Origin: SMWN01 sp965261165
Lineage (GTDB): Bacteria; Pseudomonadota; Gammaproteobacteria; Eutrophobiales; Eutrophobiaceae
NCBI GenBank assembly: GCA_965261165.1
Contig: OZ253445.1
Location: 992,001-1,056,000, forward strand
Direction: 5' to 3'
DNA: 64,000 bases
Under the pieces are notes generated by a model that was not told the origin of the DNA, did no database searches, and saw nothing but the letters and a program-made list of their open reading frames with translations. Shown in pieces: positions 8,769-18,485 of the stretch (position 1 is the first letter of the stretch; every line of letters starts with the position of its first letter). Both the position numbers and the translations under genes were made by a program.

Positions 8769-10028
8769 ATGCCTCATGATTATGATGTCATCATTGTTGG
8801 CGGCGGCGCTGTTGGTGCGGCGCTGGCATGTGCTTTAAGGAACAGCAATCTTAAGATAGCTATTGTCGAAGCTGTTTCACCAAAGGCCGACACCCAACCA
8901 AGTTTTGATGACAGAGGTTTATCTATATCTCTGTCATCAAAAAATATCCTTGATAATCTTGGCCTTTGGCAGAAAATTTCGTCTCATTCAAATCCTATTA
9001 AACACATCCATGTGTCTGATCAGAATCATTTTGGTTTTGTCAGGATGGATGCTGAATCAATGAATGTATCAGCACTTGGCCACATTGTGTTAGCTAGAGA
9101 ATTGGGCAAGGCGTTTATGCAAACTATTGAAATGGCTGACAATATTAGCCTCCTATGTCCTGCTTCGGTAACGGCTGTAGAAGTTTCTGCTTTATCAGTC
9201 ACCGTCACCGTGGATATTGATGGTGTTGAGAAGATCATTAGCAGTAAATTACTGGCCGCCGCCGATGGTGCAGAATCCAGAACTAGAGATATATTGGGGA
9301 TAAAAGCCACAATTGAAGATTATCAACAGGTTGCTATCGTCAGCAATGTTCTCTTGGAAAGACCGCATTTGAATACCGCGTACGAACGATTTACTGAAAC
9401 AGGGCCTCTAGCACTGTTGCCGTATTCGGAGCGGCGTTGTGTTCTGGTTTTTACTGTTGTAGCAAATGAGGCAGAAAAATATTTACAGATGGAAGAGATG
9501 AAATTTCTGGATATTTTACTGCAACGTTTCGGGCGTCGTTTGGGTAAATTTTCAAAATTAGGTCAACGGAAAGATTATCCATTAAAAATGTTACAGACCG
9601 AAGAACAAGTAAAACATCGGGCGGTGATCCTAGGAAATGCCGCACATGTTGTTCATCCAAATGGTGCGCAAGGTTTTAATTTTGGGCTGCGTGATGCAGT
9701 GGCACTTGCCGAAGTGTTGATCGAGGCACAACAAGAGAATAAAGATATTGGAGAGTTATCACTACTGGAATCTTATTTACAGTCAAGAATGGAAGATCAG
9801 CAACGGGTATTGAAATTTACAGACAGGTTGGCAAAGAATTTTTATAACAGGCAGCCGCTGAAAATTATTGCACGAAACCTTGTTATGCTGGCTACTGATT
9901 TAACGCCACCATTGAAACATCGGTTTACAAGGAGAGCAATGGGTTTTTGGGGTCATCAGCCATCCCTGATTAAGTCAACAATGGCGAAGTCACCTACGAC
10001 TTCTAAACCTTCTTCGTTGTCCAGATAG
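8769..10028 (+). CDS. ubiH: FAD-dependent ubiquinone hydroxylase, UbiH type
   Basis: UbiH (2-octaprenyl-6-methoxyphenol hydroxylase) adds one of the ring hydroxyls in aerobic ubiquinone synthesis. The 419 residues show the FAD-binding IIVGGGAVGAALA loop near the N-terminus, a central AADGAESRTR motif (DG fingerprint) and the second FAD motif GNAAHVVHPNGAQGFNFGLRD. The NAAH in place of the more usual DAAH is a small departure. It lies between pepP and a paralogue, the usual order. The UbiH-versus-UbiI call rests on order. Confidence 0.9.
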   Translation: MPHDYDVIIVGGGAVGAALACALRNSNLKIAIVEAVSPKADTQPSFDDRGLSISLSSKNILDNLGLWQKISSHSNPIKHIHVSDQNHFGFVRMDAESMNVSALGHIVLARELGKAFMQTIEMADNISLLCPASVTAVEVSALSVTVTVDIDGVEKIISSKLLAAADGAESRTRDILGIKATIEDYQQVAIVSNVLLERPHLNTAYERFTETGPLALLPYSERRCVLVFTVVANEAEKYLQMEEMKFLDILLQRFGRRLGKFSKLGQRKDYPLKMLQTEEQVKHRAVILGNAAHVVHPNGAQGFNFGLRDAVALAEVLIEAQQENKDIGELSLLESYLQSRMEDQQRVLKFTDRLAKNFYNRQPLKIIARNLVMLATDLTPPLKHRFTRRAMGFWGHQPSLIKSTMAKSPTTSKPSSLSR

Positions 10029-10040
10029 GGATTACGCAGA

Positions 10041-11276
10041 TTGAATCCTTTAGGGCATATTCAAGTAGACGTAATTATTGTTGGTGCGGGTGTTGCAGGG
10101 GCAACATTTGCAGCCATTCTTAAAGATAGTGGCATCAGTTGTTTTTTAGTTGAAGTAGAGGCTGCTAGTAAAAACAAGAGTAAGCAAAAAAATATTGATC
10201 CTCGGGCTTTAGCGCTAACTCATGCCTCGAAAAATATACTACAGTCTGTCGGTGCCTGGGATGAAATTCCATATAACTGTATTGGATTATTTCGTAGGAT
10301 GCATATCTGGGACGAAAATGGTCTAGGCGAGGTCAATCTCAGTAGTGCTGATATATCAGAATCAGTAATGGGTTATATTGTTGAGCAGAAGATTGTAGAG
10401 TACGCGCTCGAAACGGTATTGAATAAAACCGAACATCTCACATGGTTTCGTCCTGCCGAGGCAAAATCATTAGATAACGAAAAAGATAAGATCTGTCTTG
10501 GTCTGGATGACGGTCGTCGATTATCGGCCAAATTATTGGTCGCGGCTGATGGTCAATCATCTGCGATTCGAGAATTGGCAGGGATTAATTCTAGAACCCG
10601 TGAATATCATCAACATGCTTTGGTCTGTGTCGCCGAAACTGAACATCCACATCAAGAGGTTGCTCGGCAAAGATTTTTGCATCGTGGCCCATTGGCTTTT
10701 TTACCGATGGCGGGAGCTAATCAGTGCGGGACTGTCTGGTCGACGACACCAGAACATGCGACGGAATTAAAGGCCATGAATGAAAAAGTATTTAACAAGA
10801 TCCTGGCCGAGGCATTCGATTACCATGCGGGTGATATTTTCAAAACTAGTCCTCGCGCAACATTTCCGTTGGCACGGGCACATGCGGATGAATATTGTCG
10901 TTCACGTCTCGCCCTTGTGGGTGATGCCGCTCATCGAATACACCCGCTTGCGGGACACGGCGCGAATCTGGGCTTGCTGGATGTCGCTTGTTTGGCCGAA
11001 ATTATTTTACAGGCAAAAGACAAAGGTAGAGACATTGGTGCATTTTCTGTCTTGCGTAAATATGAACGTTGGCGCAAGGGTGAAAATAGCACCATGATGA
11101 TGACCACGGAAGGTTTAAAATATTTATTCGAGAACAAAACTGAAATTGTATCCCGACTACGTAATGCGGGGATGGATATGTTTGATTCGATGAAGCCCAT
11201 TAAACATGAAGTGATGAGACGAGCCATGGGTTTGGTAGGGGATTTACCAGATATCGCCCGTAAACGCTATGGTTAA
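10041..11276 (+). CDS. ubiI: FAD-dependent ubiquinone hydroxylase, UbiI/VisC type
   Basis: This is a paralogue of the preceding gene and probably the C5-hydroxylase (UbiI, formerly VisC). The 411 residues carry the N-terminal FAD loop IIVGAGVAGATFA, the AADGQSSAIRE motif and the VGDAAHRIHPLAGHGANLGL motif, all intact. It starts with TTG at 10041, 12 bp after ubiH. No in-frame ATG precedes the FAD loop, so the TTG is well supported. It is the last gene of the YgfB-pepP-ubiH-ubiI operon. Confidence 0.88.
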   Translation: MNPLGHIQVDVIIVGAGVAGATFAAILKDSGISCFLVEVEAASKNKSKQKNIDPRALALTHASKNILQSVGAWDEIPYNCIGLFRRMHIWDENGLGEVNLSSADISESVMGYIVEQKIVEYALETVLNKTEHLTWFRPAEAKSLDNEKDKICLGLDDGRRLSAKLLVAADGQSSAIRELAGINSRTREYHQHALVCVAETEHPHQEVARQRFLHRGPLAFLPMAGANQCGTVWSTTPEHATELKAMNEKVFNKILAEAFDYHAGDIFKTSPRATFPLARAHADEYCRSRLALVGDAAHRIHPLAGHGANLGLLDVACLAEIILQAKDKGRDIGAFSVLRKYERWRKGENSTMMMTTEGLKYLFENKTEIVSRLRNAGMDMFDSMKPIKHEVMRRAMGLVGDLPDIARKRYG

Positions 11277-11356
11277 CCAGCTTACATATTCAGGTACAAT
11301 GCCCGCCCTGTTTTAAGCCGAATATTAAAGGATGCAGTAAGTAGAGAGATTGAAGT

Positions 11357-13042
11357 ATGGCTAATGTGGAAAAAATACTGACTGCAAATTTCATTCGCAA
11401 TATTATTGCGAATGACCTGCAAGAAAATAAAAACGATGGTCGTATACACACGCGTTTCCCCCCTGAACCAAATGGTTATCTGCATATTGGTCATGCCAAA
11501 TCTATCTGTCTGAATTTCGGAATCGCTAACGAAAATAACAGTGGCGTGTGTAATTTACGTTTTGATGACTCAAACCCTGAAAAAGAATCCTTTGAATATG
11601 TGGAAGCCATTAAAGAAGATGTTCGCTGGCTAGGTTTTGACTGGGAAGACAGATTATTTTTTGCTTCTGATTATTACCAGCAACTTTATGACTATGCTGT
11701 ATCTCTGATTAATGCTGGTAAAGCATATATCGAGAGCTTGAGTTCTGATGAGATTCGTAAATATCGAGGCACATTGACAAGCCCCGGCAAAGAAAGTCCA
11801 GATCGCAGTCGTTCTATTGAAGAAAATCTCGAATTGTTTGAGAAGATGCGAGCAGGAGAATTTGAAGATGGCAAATATATATTGCGTGCCAAAATTGATA
11901 TGGCTTCACCGAATATGAATCTTCGTGATCCAGCCATCTATCGAATCAAGCGATCTCATCATTATCGTACTGGAAATGAATGGTGCATTTATCCTATGTA
12001 TGACTTTACTCATGGTATTTCTGATGCTCTTGAAGGTATTACACATTCGTTGTGCACCCTAGAGTTTGAAGATCATCGCCCTCTGTATAATTGGTTCCTG
12101 GAACAATTAGATGTTCCCTGTCATCCGCAGCAAATAGAATTCTCACGTCTTAATCTTAATTACACTGTGACCAGTAAACGAAAATTAAATGAGTTGGTAA
12201 CGGGTGGTGATGTAGAAGGCTGGGATGATCCTCGTATGCTGACTATTGCTGGAATGCGTAGACGTGGTTATACAGCAGCGGCCATTAGAGATTTTTGTGA
12301 ACGTATCGGTGTAACCAAAAACGATACTGTTCTTGATATGTCGGTGTTGGAAAATTGTGTGCGTGAAGACCTTGATAAAATAACGCAAAGAGTAATGGGT
12401 GTGCTAAATCCATTACGTGTGGTGATTGAAAATTATCCAGAAAATCAAAGTGAAGAATTAGATGCGCCGTATCACCCAAATGATCCGGATATGGGCGATC
12501 GAAAGGTTCCATTTTCAAAAGTCATCTACATAGAGCACGATGATTTTATGGAAGAACCACCAAAAAAATTTTTCCGCCTTGGTCCTGGCCGAGAAGTGCG
12601 TTTGCGCTATGCATATTTTATTACCTGTAATGATCTTGTAAAAGATGAAAATGGTAAAGTCATCGAATTGCGTTGTACTTATGATCCAGAAACTAAAGGT
12701 GGTAATGCGCCTGACGGAAGGAAGGTTAAAGGCACGATTCACTGGGTATCTGCAGAACATGCGTTAGCAGCAGAAGTGCGTGTCTATGATCGTTTATTTA
12801 ATGATCCAGAACCCGATAGCAATAAACATGATAAAAACTGGAAAGAATTTTTGAACTCGGATTCAATAAAAATTCTTAGCAGTGCTAAATTAGAACCGAG
12901 TCTTGCAAATGCGACGGCTGGCGATCAATTTCAGTTCGAGCGCCTAGGATACTTTAATGTCGATATAAAAGCTTCCGAAGTAGGTAATCCAGTGTTTAAT
13001 AGAACCATTACCTTAAGGGATTTCTGGGCAAAGAAGCATTAG
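11357..13042 (+). CDS. glnS: Glutaminyl-tRNA synthetase
   Basis: GlnS charges tRNA-Gln directly with glutamine in the cytoplasm. The 561 residues fit the bacterial form. Class I signatures are HIGH at 43-46 (inside YLHIGHAKS) and a KMSKS-equivalent VTSKRKL near 270. The C-terminal half is the two-lobed beta-barrel anticodon-binding domain. Presence of GlnS fits a gammaproteobacterium. Many other bacteria use the GatCAB route. purC follows 47 bp later. Confidence 0.97.
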   Translation: MANVEKILTANFIRNIIANDLQENKNDGRIHTRFPPEPNGYLHIGHAKSICLNFGIANENNSGVCNLRFDDSNPEKESFEYVEAIKEDVRWLGFDWEDRLFFASDYYQQLYDYAVSLINAGKAYIESLSSDEIRKYRGTLTSPGKESPDRSRSIEENLELFEKMRAGEFEDGKYILRAKIDMASPNMNLRDPAIYRIKRSHHYRTGNEWCIYPMYDFTHGISDALEGITHSLCTLEFEDHRPLYNWFLEQLDVPCHPQQIEFSRLNLNYTVTSKRKLNELVTGGDVEGWDDPRMLTIAGMRRRGYTAAAIRDFCERIGVTKNDTVLDMSVLENCVREDLDKITQRVMGVLNPLRVVIENYPENQSEELDAPYHPNDPDMGDRKVPFSKVIYIEHDDFMEEPPKKFFRLGPGREVRLRYAYFITCNDLVKDENGKVIELRCTYDPETKGGNAPDGRKVKGTIHWVSAEHALAAEVRVYDRLFNDPEPDSNKHDKNWKEFLNSDSIKILSSAKLEPSLANATAGDQFQFERLGYFNVDIKASEVGNPVFNRTITLRDFWAKKH

Positions 13043-13089
13043 ATGCTGGAACAAATACCAAAAAATCATAATGAAAATCTGGTGTTGAA

Positions 13090-13983
13090 ATGACCTCATC
13101 TTTGACTGCCTTGTGTCAGTTTGACATCAAAAGCTTGCCTTTACTTAATCAAGGCAAGGTACGTGATATCTATGATATTGATGAAGAACATATGTTAATT
13201 GTGACCACAGATCGCCTGTCCGCCTTTGATGTAATTTTACCTGATCCCATTCCTAATAAGGGTGTGATTTTAACAACTGTATCAAATTTTTGGTTCGATA
13301 AGACAAGGCATATTATTATCAATCATCTGACTGAAAAAACACTGAAAGATATCCTGCCTGATGTAGCAGAACGCAATACGATTGAAGGCCAAGGTATTAT
13401 TGTACGCAAGCTGAATCCATTGCCAGTTGAGGCTATTGTTCGTGGTTATTTGATAGGCTCGGGATGGAATGATTATCAAGAGACTGGTGCAGTATGTGGG
13501 ATATCCTTGCCTGAAGGGCTGCAACAAGCACAGCAATTACCCGAAGCCATTTTCACGCCTTCGACCAAGGCTGATGTTGGCGGTCACGATGGAAATATTA
13601 ATTTTGAAAAAATGGTAGATCTGCTGGGCCAGAACATGGCAGAACAGGTGCGGGATGTCAGTATCAAGCTATATCAGGAGGCTGCAGCCTATGCCATGGA
13701 AAGGGGGATTATTATTGCTGATACCAAGTTTGAATTCGGTACGGATGCTGATGGGAAGTTAGTATTGATTGATGAAGTATTGACACCAGATTCATCACGG
13801 TTTTGGCCTGCAGATTCATATCAAGTTGGCATCAACCCTCCAAGTTTTGACAAGCAATATGTACGAGATTACCTTGAAACACTAGATTGGGACAAAACTG
13901 CCCCGGGTCCGAGTTTACCGGAAGAAATTATCCAACGAACCGGAGATAAATATCGCGAAGCTATGAATTTACTAATGGGCTAG
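13090..13983 (+). CDS. purC: SAICAR synthase
   Basis: PurC joins aspartate to CAIR in purine synthesis. The 297-residue protein begins with the typical GKVRDIYDI stretch. It includes the ATP-site TTDRLSAFDVILPD region (near 40-53), the EAIVRGYLIGSGW motif (near 113-125) and IADTKFEFG (near 208-216). At about 300 residues it is the longer, Ade1-like type of the family rather than the 235-residue type of many proteobacteria. Confidence 0.95.
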   Translation: MTSSLTALCQFDIKSLPLLNQGKVRDIYDIDEEHMLIVTTDRLSAFDVILPDPIPNKGVILTTVSNFWFDKTRHIIINHLTEKTLKDILPDVAERNTIEGQGIIVRKLNPLPVEAIVRGYLIGSGWNDYQETGAVCGISLPEGLQQAQQLPEAIFTPSTKADVGGHDGNINFEKMVDLLGQNMAEQVRDVSIKLYQEAAAYAMERGIIIADTKFEFGTDADGKLVLIDEVLTPDSSRFWPADSYQVGINPPSFDKQYVRDYLETLDWDKTAPGPSLPEEIIQRTGDKYREAMNLLMG

Positions 13984-14032
13984 CAGGAGTAAGGCAAAGT
14001 ATATTAGCGATCCTAGTATTTATTTTTGTCAC

Positions 14033-14314
14033 TCAGTCGGCACGATTGGTAATTTCCAATAGGTGGTAACCGAATTGGGTTTTCACAGGTCCATGCACGA
14101 CACCGATCTCATTATTAAATACAATCTCATCAAATTCTTTGACCATTTGACCAGGGCCAAACTTACCTAAATCTCCGCCCGTTTTTCCTGAAGGGCAGCT
14201 AGAATTATCTCTGGCAACATCGGCAAAGTCTGCGCCATCTGCTATTTGTTGTTTCAGTTCGTTACATTTTTCTTCTGTGTCTACGAGAATGTGACGTGCT
14301 TGTGCTTTAGCCAT
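14033..14314 (-). CDS. ppiC: Parvulin-type peptidyl-prolyl isomerase
   Basis: The 93-residue protein is a single parvulin domain with no signal peptide, like cytoplasmic PpiC. It opens with AKAQARHILV and ends with the TQFGYHLLEI block. The cysteine and the FGPGQMVKEFDE loop typical of Par10 are present. It should catalyse cis-trans isomerisation of prolyl bonds in proteins. It is convergent with purC and lies just downstream of a Sel1-repeat gene on the minus strand. Confidence 0.93.
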   Translation of the reverse strand: MAKAQARHILVDTEEKCNELKQQIADGADFADVARDNSSCPSGKTGGDLGKFGPGQMVKEFDEIVFNNEIGVVHGPVKTQFGYHLLEITNRAD

Positions 14315-14354
14315 AACTATTCTCCAAATAAGTGATTAAAATGTTTAGTCAATA

Positions 14355-14984
14355 TTATTTTTGAGTAGCCCACAGTTTCATTTTTTTCTCAGGGGAATAT
14401 AAAGGACCGTTCTGGTCACCATAATATTCAATCAGTAAGGCTCCCGATGCCTCATCTCCTGCTTTAATGCCTTCCTGCAAAATGTACTCGGCTTGCAAAG
14501 GTTCTTTATCAACTCCTTGTCCATAGTAATGCATTTTTGCAAATAGTGGTCGATTTAGAAGCCCCATTCTCGCCGCTTGTGATAGATGTAAATAAGCGCG
14601 GCTGTAATTTGCTTCACCTAAATGACCTTCATAATATAAATTCGCTAAATGAATATGTGCGACAGGTGTTTGATAGGATGCAGCAACATTTAATAGCGCC
14701 AAAGCTCTCTTGGGATCTTTATCAACACAGCGTCCTGTCAGATGCATATTGCCTAGGTTGATCATGGCGCCTGATACGCCGTCGTTGGCCAGCCTAGTGT
14801 AAAGAGGTAGCGCTTTATCACAGTCACCTGCTTCATCTGCAACCAATGCGATCATAAATTCATTTTCCAGTTCATGATCATCGGCAAGGATGGGCATCGG
14901 GAGTAATAGGCCGCTGAATAAAAATGAAAGGAAATAAAGCATGTTTCTAAATAGGGAAGGAATCATTTCTTTAAGTATTAGCAA
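14355..14984 (-). CDS. Secreted Sel1/TPR-like repeat protein
   Basis: The 209-residue protein has an N-terminal signal-like hydrophobic stretch (about 14-34) ending near LADDHE. It then has several Sel1-like helical repeats with the pattern A-hhNLaxxYxxG (for example IHLANLYYEGHLGEANY, near 105-121). Sel1 repeats mediate protein contacts. Export to the periplasm is likely. I cannot assign a specific role. It lies in a minus-strand run with pyk, aldolase and a small hypothetical gene. Confidence 0.75.
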   Translation of the reverse strand: MLILKEMIPSLFRNMLYFLSFLFSGLLLPMPILADDHELENEFMIALVADEAGDCDKALPLYTRLANDGVSGAMINLGNMHLTGRCVDKDPKRALALLNVAASYQTPVAHIHLANLYYEGHLGEANYSRAYLHLSQAARMGLLNRPLFAKMHYYGQGVDKEPLQAEYILQEGIKAGDEASGALLIEYYGDQNGPLYSPEKKMKLWATQK

Positions 14985-14994
14985 AATTAGGAAG

Positions 14995-15267
14995 TTAAGT
15001 CATTTTCTTGATTAGTTGCATTCTCTCATCTGGATCGTTTACTTCACGCATGGCATTGTTAAATTCTGCTACGGTTTTGCTATGAGTCCGCAGCATTGCA
15101 GCAAGCTTCTGGTTTTCTTCTTCCGAAGGTTTTTCGCCTTTATCGTATTTCTGGTCGAGTGATTGCATAAATTCATAATAGGTATTCTTGGTTGCAGACA
15201 TACGCATATAGACCTCCCATGCTGCCTGAACGACGGCTGGGAGTTCTTCATTACTGTCTTCAGTCAT
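14995..15267 (-). CDS. Small hypothetical protein
   Basis: The 90-residue product is charged and predicted all-helical, with no cysteines, signal or membrane segment. It starts 6 bp after the aldolase stop codon and ends 10 bp before the Sel1 gene, so it is most likely cotranscribed with both. I do not recognise the family. The tight spacing is the main reason to accept it as a real gene. Confidence 0.6.
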   Translation of the reverse strand: MTEDSNEELPAVVQAAWEVYMRMSATKNTYYEFMQSLDQKYDKGEKPSEEENQKLAAMLRTHSKTVAEFNNAMREVNDPDERMQLIKKMT

Positions 15268-15273
15268 TTATTA

Positions 15274-16293
15274 CTATACTGCATCACTCTCGGGATCATA
15301 TTTGCCAAGTGATGCTTGGCTATTGCATTTTTCTCTGTGTAGTAGAATTTCCTGTGCCTCGACAACATTTTCTTCTTTACCCTGCCAAGCAGCGAGACAA
15401 GGTGCCTGTAGTGCGCGACCATAAGAAAAGCTCAGTGGCCAGGGTAGTGGAGCGTAGGTTGTGTTCATTGCATTCAAGTGTTCTGTTGCCTTCTCGGCTG
15501 ATTGACCGCCGGAAAGAAAGGCAATCCCTGGCAGCGATGCTGGGACTGCATTCAGTAGGCAATCAACTGTCAGACCAGCAACATCATTGATATCCGCTTG
15601 TTCGGAGCAGTCTTTGCCAGAAACAATCATATTGACTTTTAATATGGTGTGTTCCAAAGAAACGCTTTGTTTATATAATTCATTAAACAGTGCTTTCAGT
15701 GTTGCTTCGGTAACCATATAACAAAGTTCGATGTTATGGTCTCCGTCCATCAGCACTTCCGGCTCGACCATTGGCACAATGCCAGCTTCCTGACAAAGTG
15801 AAGCATAGCGTGCCAAGGCATGAACATTGGCTTCGATGCAACCCTGGCTAGGGGTACCTTTGTCGATAGTAATGACGGCACGCCACTTGGCAAATTTGGC
15901 ACCAAGTTTTTTGTATTCAGTCAAACGTTCACGTAAACCATCCAGACCTTCCGTGACTTTTTCGCCAAGATGCCCAGCAAGCTCTTTAGCGCCGGCATCA
16001 ACTTTTATCCCCGTCATGATGTTTTGTTTTTCCAGAGCTTTAGCAAAAGGTGTTCCGTCTGTTGTAGACTGTCTGATAGTTTCATCAAACAAGATCATGC
16101 TACTGATATATTCATTACCACCGGGGTTGGTGATTAAAAGATCACGGTAGGCTCTGCGGGAGGCTTCTGTAGATTCTACATTGATGCTATCCAAACGACT
16201 CTTAATAGTTGGCATACTTTCGTCAATTGCAAGAATGCCCTTGCCTGCAGCAAACATTGCTTCAGTTGTTTGATCCAGTTCTTCTGTGCTCAT
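15274..16293 (-). CDS. Fructose-bisphosphate aldolase, class I
   Basis: Class I aldolase cleaves fructose 1,6-bisphosphate through a Schiff-base lysine and needs no metal. The 339 residues resemble the eukaryote-like class I family. Features are GKGILAIDES near 18-27, KFAKWRAV near 130-137, VPMVEPEV near 180 and the Schiff-base Lys in ILKVNM near 218. Most gammaproteobacteria use a class II enzyme, so this type is worth noting. It sits 62 bp downstream of pyk on the same strand, a glycolytic pair. Confidence 0.93.
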   Translation of the reverse strand: MSTEELDQTTEAMFAAGKGILAIDESMPTIKSRLDSINVESTEASRRAYRDLLITNPGGNEYISSMILFDETIRQSTTDGTPFAKALEKQNIMTGIKVDAGAKELAGHLGEKVTEGLDGLRERLTEYKKLGAKFAKWRAVITIDKGTPSQGCIEANVHALARYASLCQEAGIVPMVEPEVLMDGDHNIELCYMVTEATLKALFNELYKQSVSLEHTILKVNMIVSGKDCSEQADINDVAGLTVDCLLNAVPASLPGIAFLSGGQSAEKATEHLNAMNTTYAPLPWPLSFSYGRALQAPCLAAWQGKEENVVEAQEILLHREKCNSQASLGKYDPESDAV

Positions 16294-16355
16294 ACTTTAG
16301 CCTCTGCATTTAGTTTGATTAAATTAAATTCTCTTAAAATATTTTCAAGCTACCG

Positions 16356-17798
16356 CTAGATAGTATGTTCTGTTGCTTCGCCGACACGAATAAGCTTCAT
16401 ATTATTGGTGCCACCCCGAGTCCCTCGCAGATCCCCTTTGGTAATAATGACGTAGTCGCCATCTTTTACGAAATTATTAGCTACGAGTTCATTAAGAATT
16501 TCTTTATTGGTTTCAAGTGGATCCGTGTGTGTGATATCAAATTTTATGGGGTAAACGCCACGATATAAAGAAACCCTTCGACGGGTTGATGCATGACGCG
16601 TGAACGCAAAAATCGGGATGCCTGATTTAATACGCGACATCCATAAACAGGTGCAGCCTGTTTCTGTAAGTGCGGCAATGGCTTTCGCGCAAATATGATT
16701 TGCCGCATACATGGTCGACATAGCGACGGCTTCATTGATTGATTCAAAACGTCTGTTAATCCGGTGATCTGAAACGGTGACGCTTTTTTGTTTTTCTGCT
16801 TCTTCACAAATGCCAGACATAGAAACAACGGCCTTGACTGGATAATGTCCCACACTGGTTTCCGCTGACAACATTACGGCATCTGCACCATCGATAATCG
16901 CATTAGCGACATCAAATACTTCAGCTCGTGTCGGCATCTGATGTTCAATCATGGATTCCATCATTTGTGTTGCGATGATGACAGCGCGATCCATTCCTCT
17001 TGCCATCTTGGTCAATCTTTTTTGTACGGGAGGTAAGCTAGCATCGCCAATCTCAACGCCAAGATCTCCACGAGCAATCATGATGGCATCTGAAGCTTCG
17101 ATAATAGCCTCAATATCATCAAGTGCTTCAGCTCTTTCTATCTTGGCGATAATATGCGCAGTACTGTCCAGCTGTTTGAGCAGCGTGCGCGTATGGGTAA
17201 TATCAGCGGCGATACGTGGAAAGGAGACAGCCACAAAATCAACACCAATACTGACAGCATGTTCCAGATCGCGAATGTCTTTTTCAGTCAGCGCGCTGGC
17301 CGAGAGCCCACCGCCCTGAAGGTTAATACCTTTATTATTCGAGAGTTCACCTCCTGTAATAATTTCACAATTAATTTCATGCTCACCGACTTCCTTGACG
17401 CGCATGACGATACGTCCATCATCAATCAACAAGATATCCTCGGCACGTACGTCTTGGGGTAAATTTTTGTAACTTACGCCAACGTGTTTTTCATTTCCTG
17501 CTTTGCTATCCAGATTGGTATCAATGACAAATTCTGCACCTTCAACAAGTTGAATCTTGTCACCATCAAAATGTTCTATACGAATCTTTGGGCCTTGCAG
17601 ATCAGCCACGACACCAACGGCATACGTATATTTTTTTGATAATGCACGAATTTCATGCAGTCTTTTTTCATGATGGGCATGAGTCTGGTGGGAGTAGTTA
17701 AGACGGAACACATCTACCCCTGCTTTGAAAAGCTCTTCTAATACTCCTGGCTCATCGGTTGCCGGGCCTAGTGTTGCTATTATTTTTGTTCTTCTCAT
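16356..17798 (-). CDS. pyk: Pyruvate kinase
   Basis: Pyruvate kinase makes ATP and pyruvate from phosphoenolpyruvate. The 480 residues open with RTKIIATLGPA. They contain the active-site block IIAKIERAEA (near 216), the IARGDLGVEIG motif (near 240) and MMESMI (near 278). The regulatory C-domain occupies about 345-475. One small variation is NYSH in place of the usual NFSH near 34-37. It is followed by the class I aldolase. A solo IS end lies 11 bp upstream of the start codon and may have replaced the native promoter. Confidence 0.96.
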   Translation of the reverse strand: MRRTKIIATLGPATDEPGVLEELFKAGVDVFRLNYSHQTHAHHEKRLHEIRALSKKYTYAVGVVADLQGPKIRIEHFDGDKIQLVEGAEFVIDTNLDSKAGNEKHVGVSYKNLPQDVRAEDILLIDDGRIVMRVKEVGEHEINCEIITGGELSNNKGINLQGGGLSASALTEKDIRDLEHAVSIGVDFVAVSFPRIAADITHTRTLLKQLDSTAHIIAKIERAEALDDIEAIIEASDAIMIARGDLGVEIGDASLPPVQKRLTKMARGMDRAVIIATQMMESMIEHQMPTRAEVFDVANAIIDGADAVMLSAETSVGHYPVKAVVSMSGICEEAEKQKSVTVSDHRINRRFESINEAVAMSTMYAANHICAKAIAALTETGCTCLWMSRIKSGIPIFAFTRHASTRRRVSLYRGVYPIKFDITHTDPLETNKEILNELVANNFVKDGDYVIITKGDLRGTRGGTNNMKLIRVGEATEHTI

Positions 17799-17809
17799 TT
17801 AAACTGATG

Positions 17810-17965
17810 GAGACCTTTGCATAATTCCCGCTGATTCTACCGAAACAGGCAAAATAAGACCATTCTTAATAAACCCTAAAGATTATTCATCCATGTCCTA
17901 GGAAAAAATCCTGGGAAATAATATCTTGAAAAAAACTACCCAAGGTTCGTTCGTAGATTAAAGAC
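17810..17965. mobile_element. Solo left end of the IS5-type element
   Basis: It starts GAGACCTTTGCATAATTC and continues through CTGATTCTACCGAAACAGG and a CCCAAGGTTCGTTCG block. All are shared with 2864 onward and with the reverse complement of 54278 downward. Homology stops near 17965 with no matching right end nearby, so this is a fragment. It lies against the pyk start codon. Confidence 0.65.
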
Positions 17966-18240
17966 AATAACTAGAATAAACAATAATCAGAAAAGCACGA
18001 AAATCTAAAATCCCGTAGGGATGATGCCTTTGTAGTCAGATAAATAATCACAGCCCTAAGCTCCGTAGGAGCGACATAATATCTCTGTGGTCTCGACTTC
18101 TGTTCCAGATTCAGTTCTACCTCCTGCATCCATGCAGTCGTCTGTGTCAAAATATTTTCGTCATTATCTCCTCTGTTACTACCCCTCTGAAGAAGTCAAA
18201 AAAGCATTTTAGCTTTGGGCTAACAGCTAATCTGCCTCCA
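17966..18240. other. Gene-free stretch before the B12 riboswitch
   Basis: No gene or RNA is recognised here. Two short related motifs, CCCGTAGGGATGATGCCTTTG (18013-18033) without its last base and CTCCGTAGGAGCGACATAAT (18061-18080), look like copies of one short dispersed repeat carrying a small CCGTAGG palindrome. Confidence 0.4.
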
Positions 18241-18264
18241 TTGACAAATATGGTCAGACATTAT
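18241..18264 (+). promoter_or_regulatory. Probable sigma-70 promoter for the B12 leader
   Basis: A perfect TTGACA at 18241-18246 is followed, at a slightly short 15-bp spacing, by a TATACC box in an A/T-rich stretch. It lies about 25-40 bp upstream of the riboswitch aptamer, as expected for the leader promoter. Confidence 0.4.
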
Positions 18265-18286
18265 ACCTTTGCCGACCAGTTGCATC

Positions 18287-18485
18287 AGGTCTCTGAGCAT
18301 TTTTTGCTACAGAGTTAAACGGGAAGTCGGTGCGTATTTATGCAATTCCGACACTGCCCCCGCAACGGTAAATAAGTAAAGGCTGATTATTCATGCCACT
18401 GTGTCTGAGGTGTACATGACATGGGAAGGCGATCAACCTACTGGAATTAATATCTTGCAGTACTTATGAGTCCGGAGACCGACCT
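18287..18485 (+). promoter_or_regulatory. Cobalamin (AdoCbl-type) riboswitch
   Basis: The leader carries the conserved cobalamin aptamer blocks in order: TTAAACGGGAAGTCGGTGC (18315-18333), ACTGCCCCCGCAACGGTAA (18352-18370), GCCACTGTG (18395-18403), ATGGGAAGGC (18421-18430) and GAGTCCGGAGACC (18468-18480). The arms AGGTC (18287-18291) and GACCT (18481-18485) can close the P1 stem. It precedes a BtuB-like receptor and further B12 genes. Such switches normally repress uptake genes when the coenzyme is plentiful. Confidence 0.93.
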
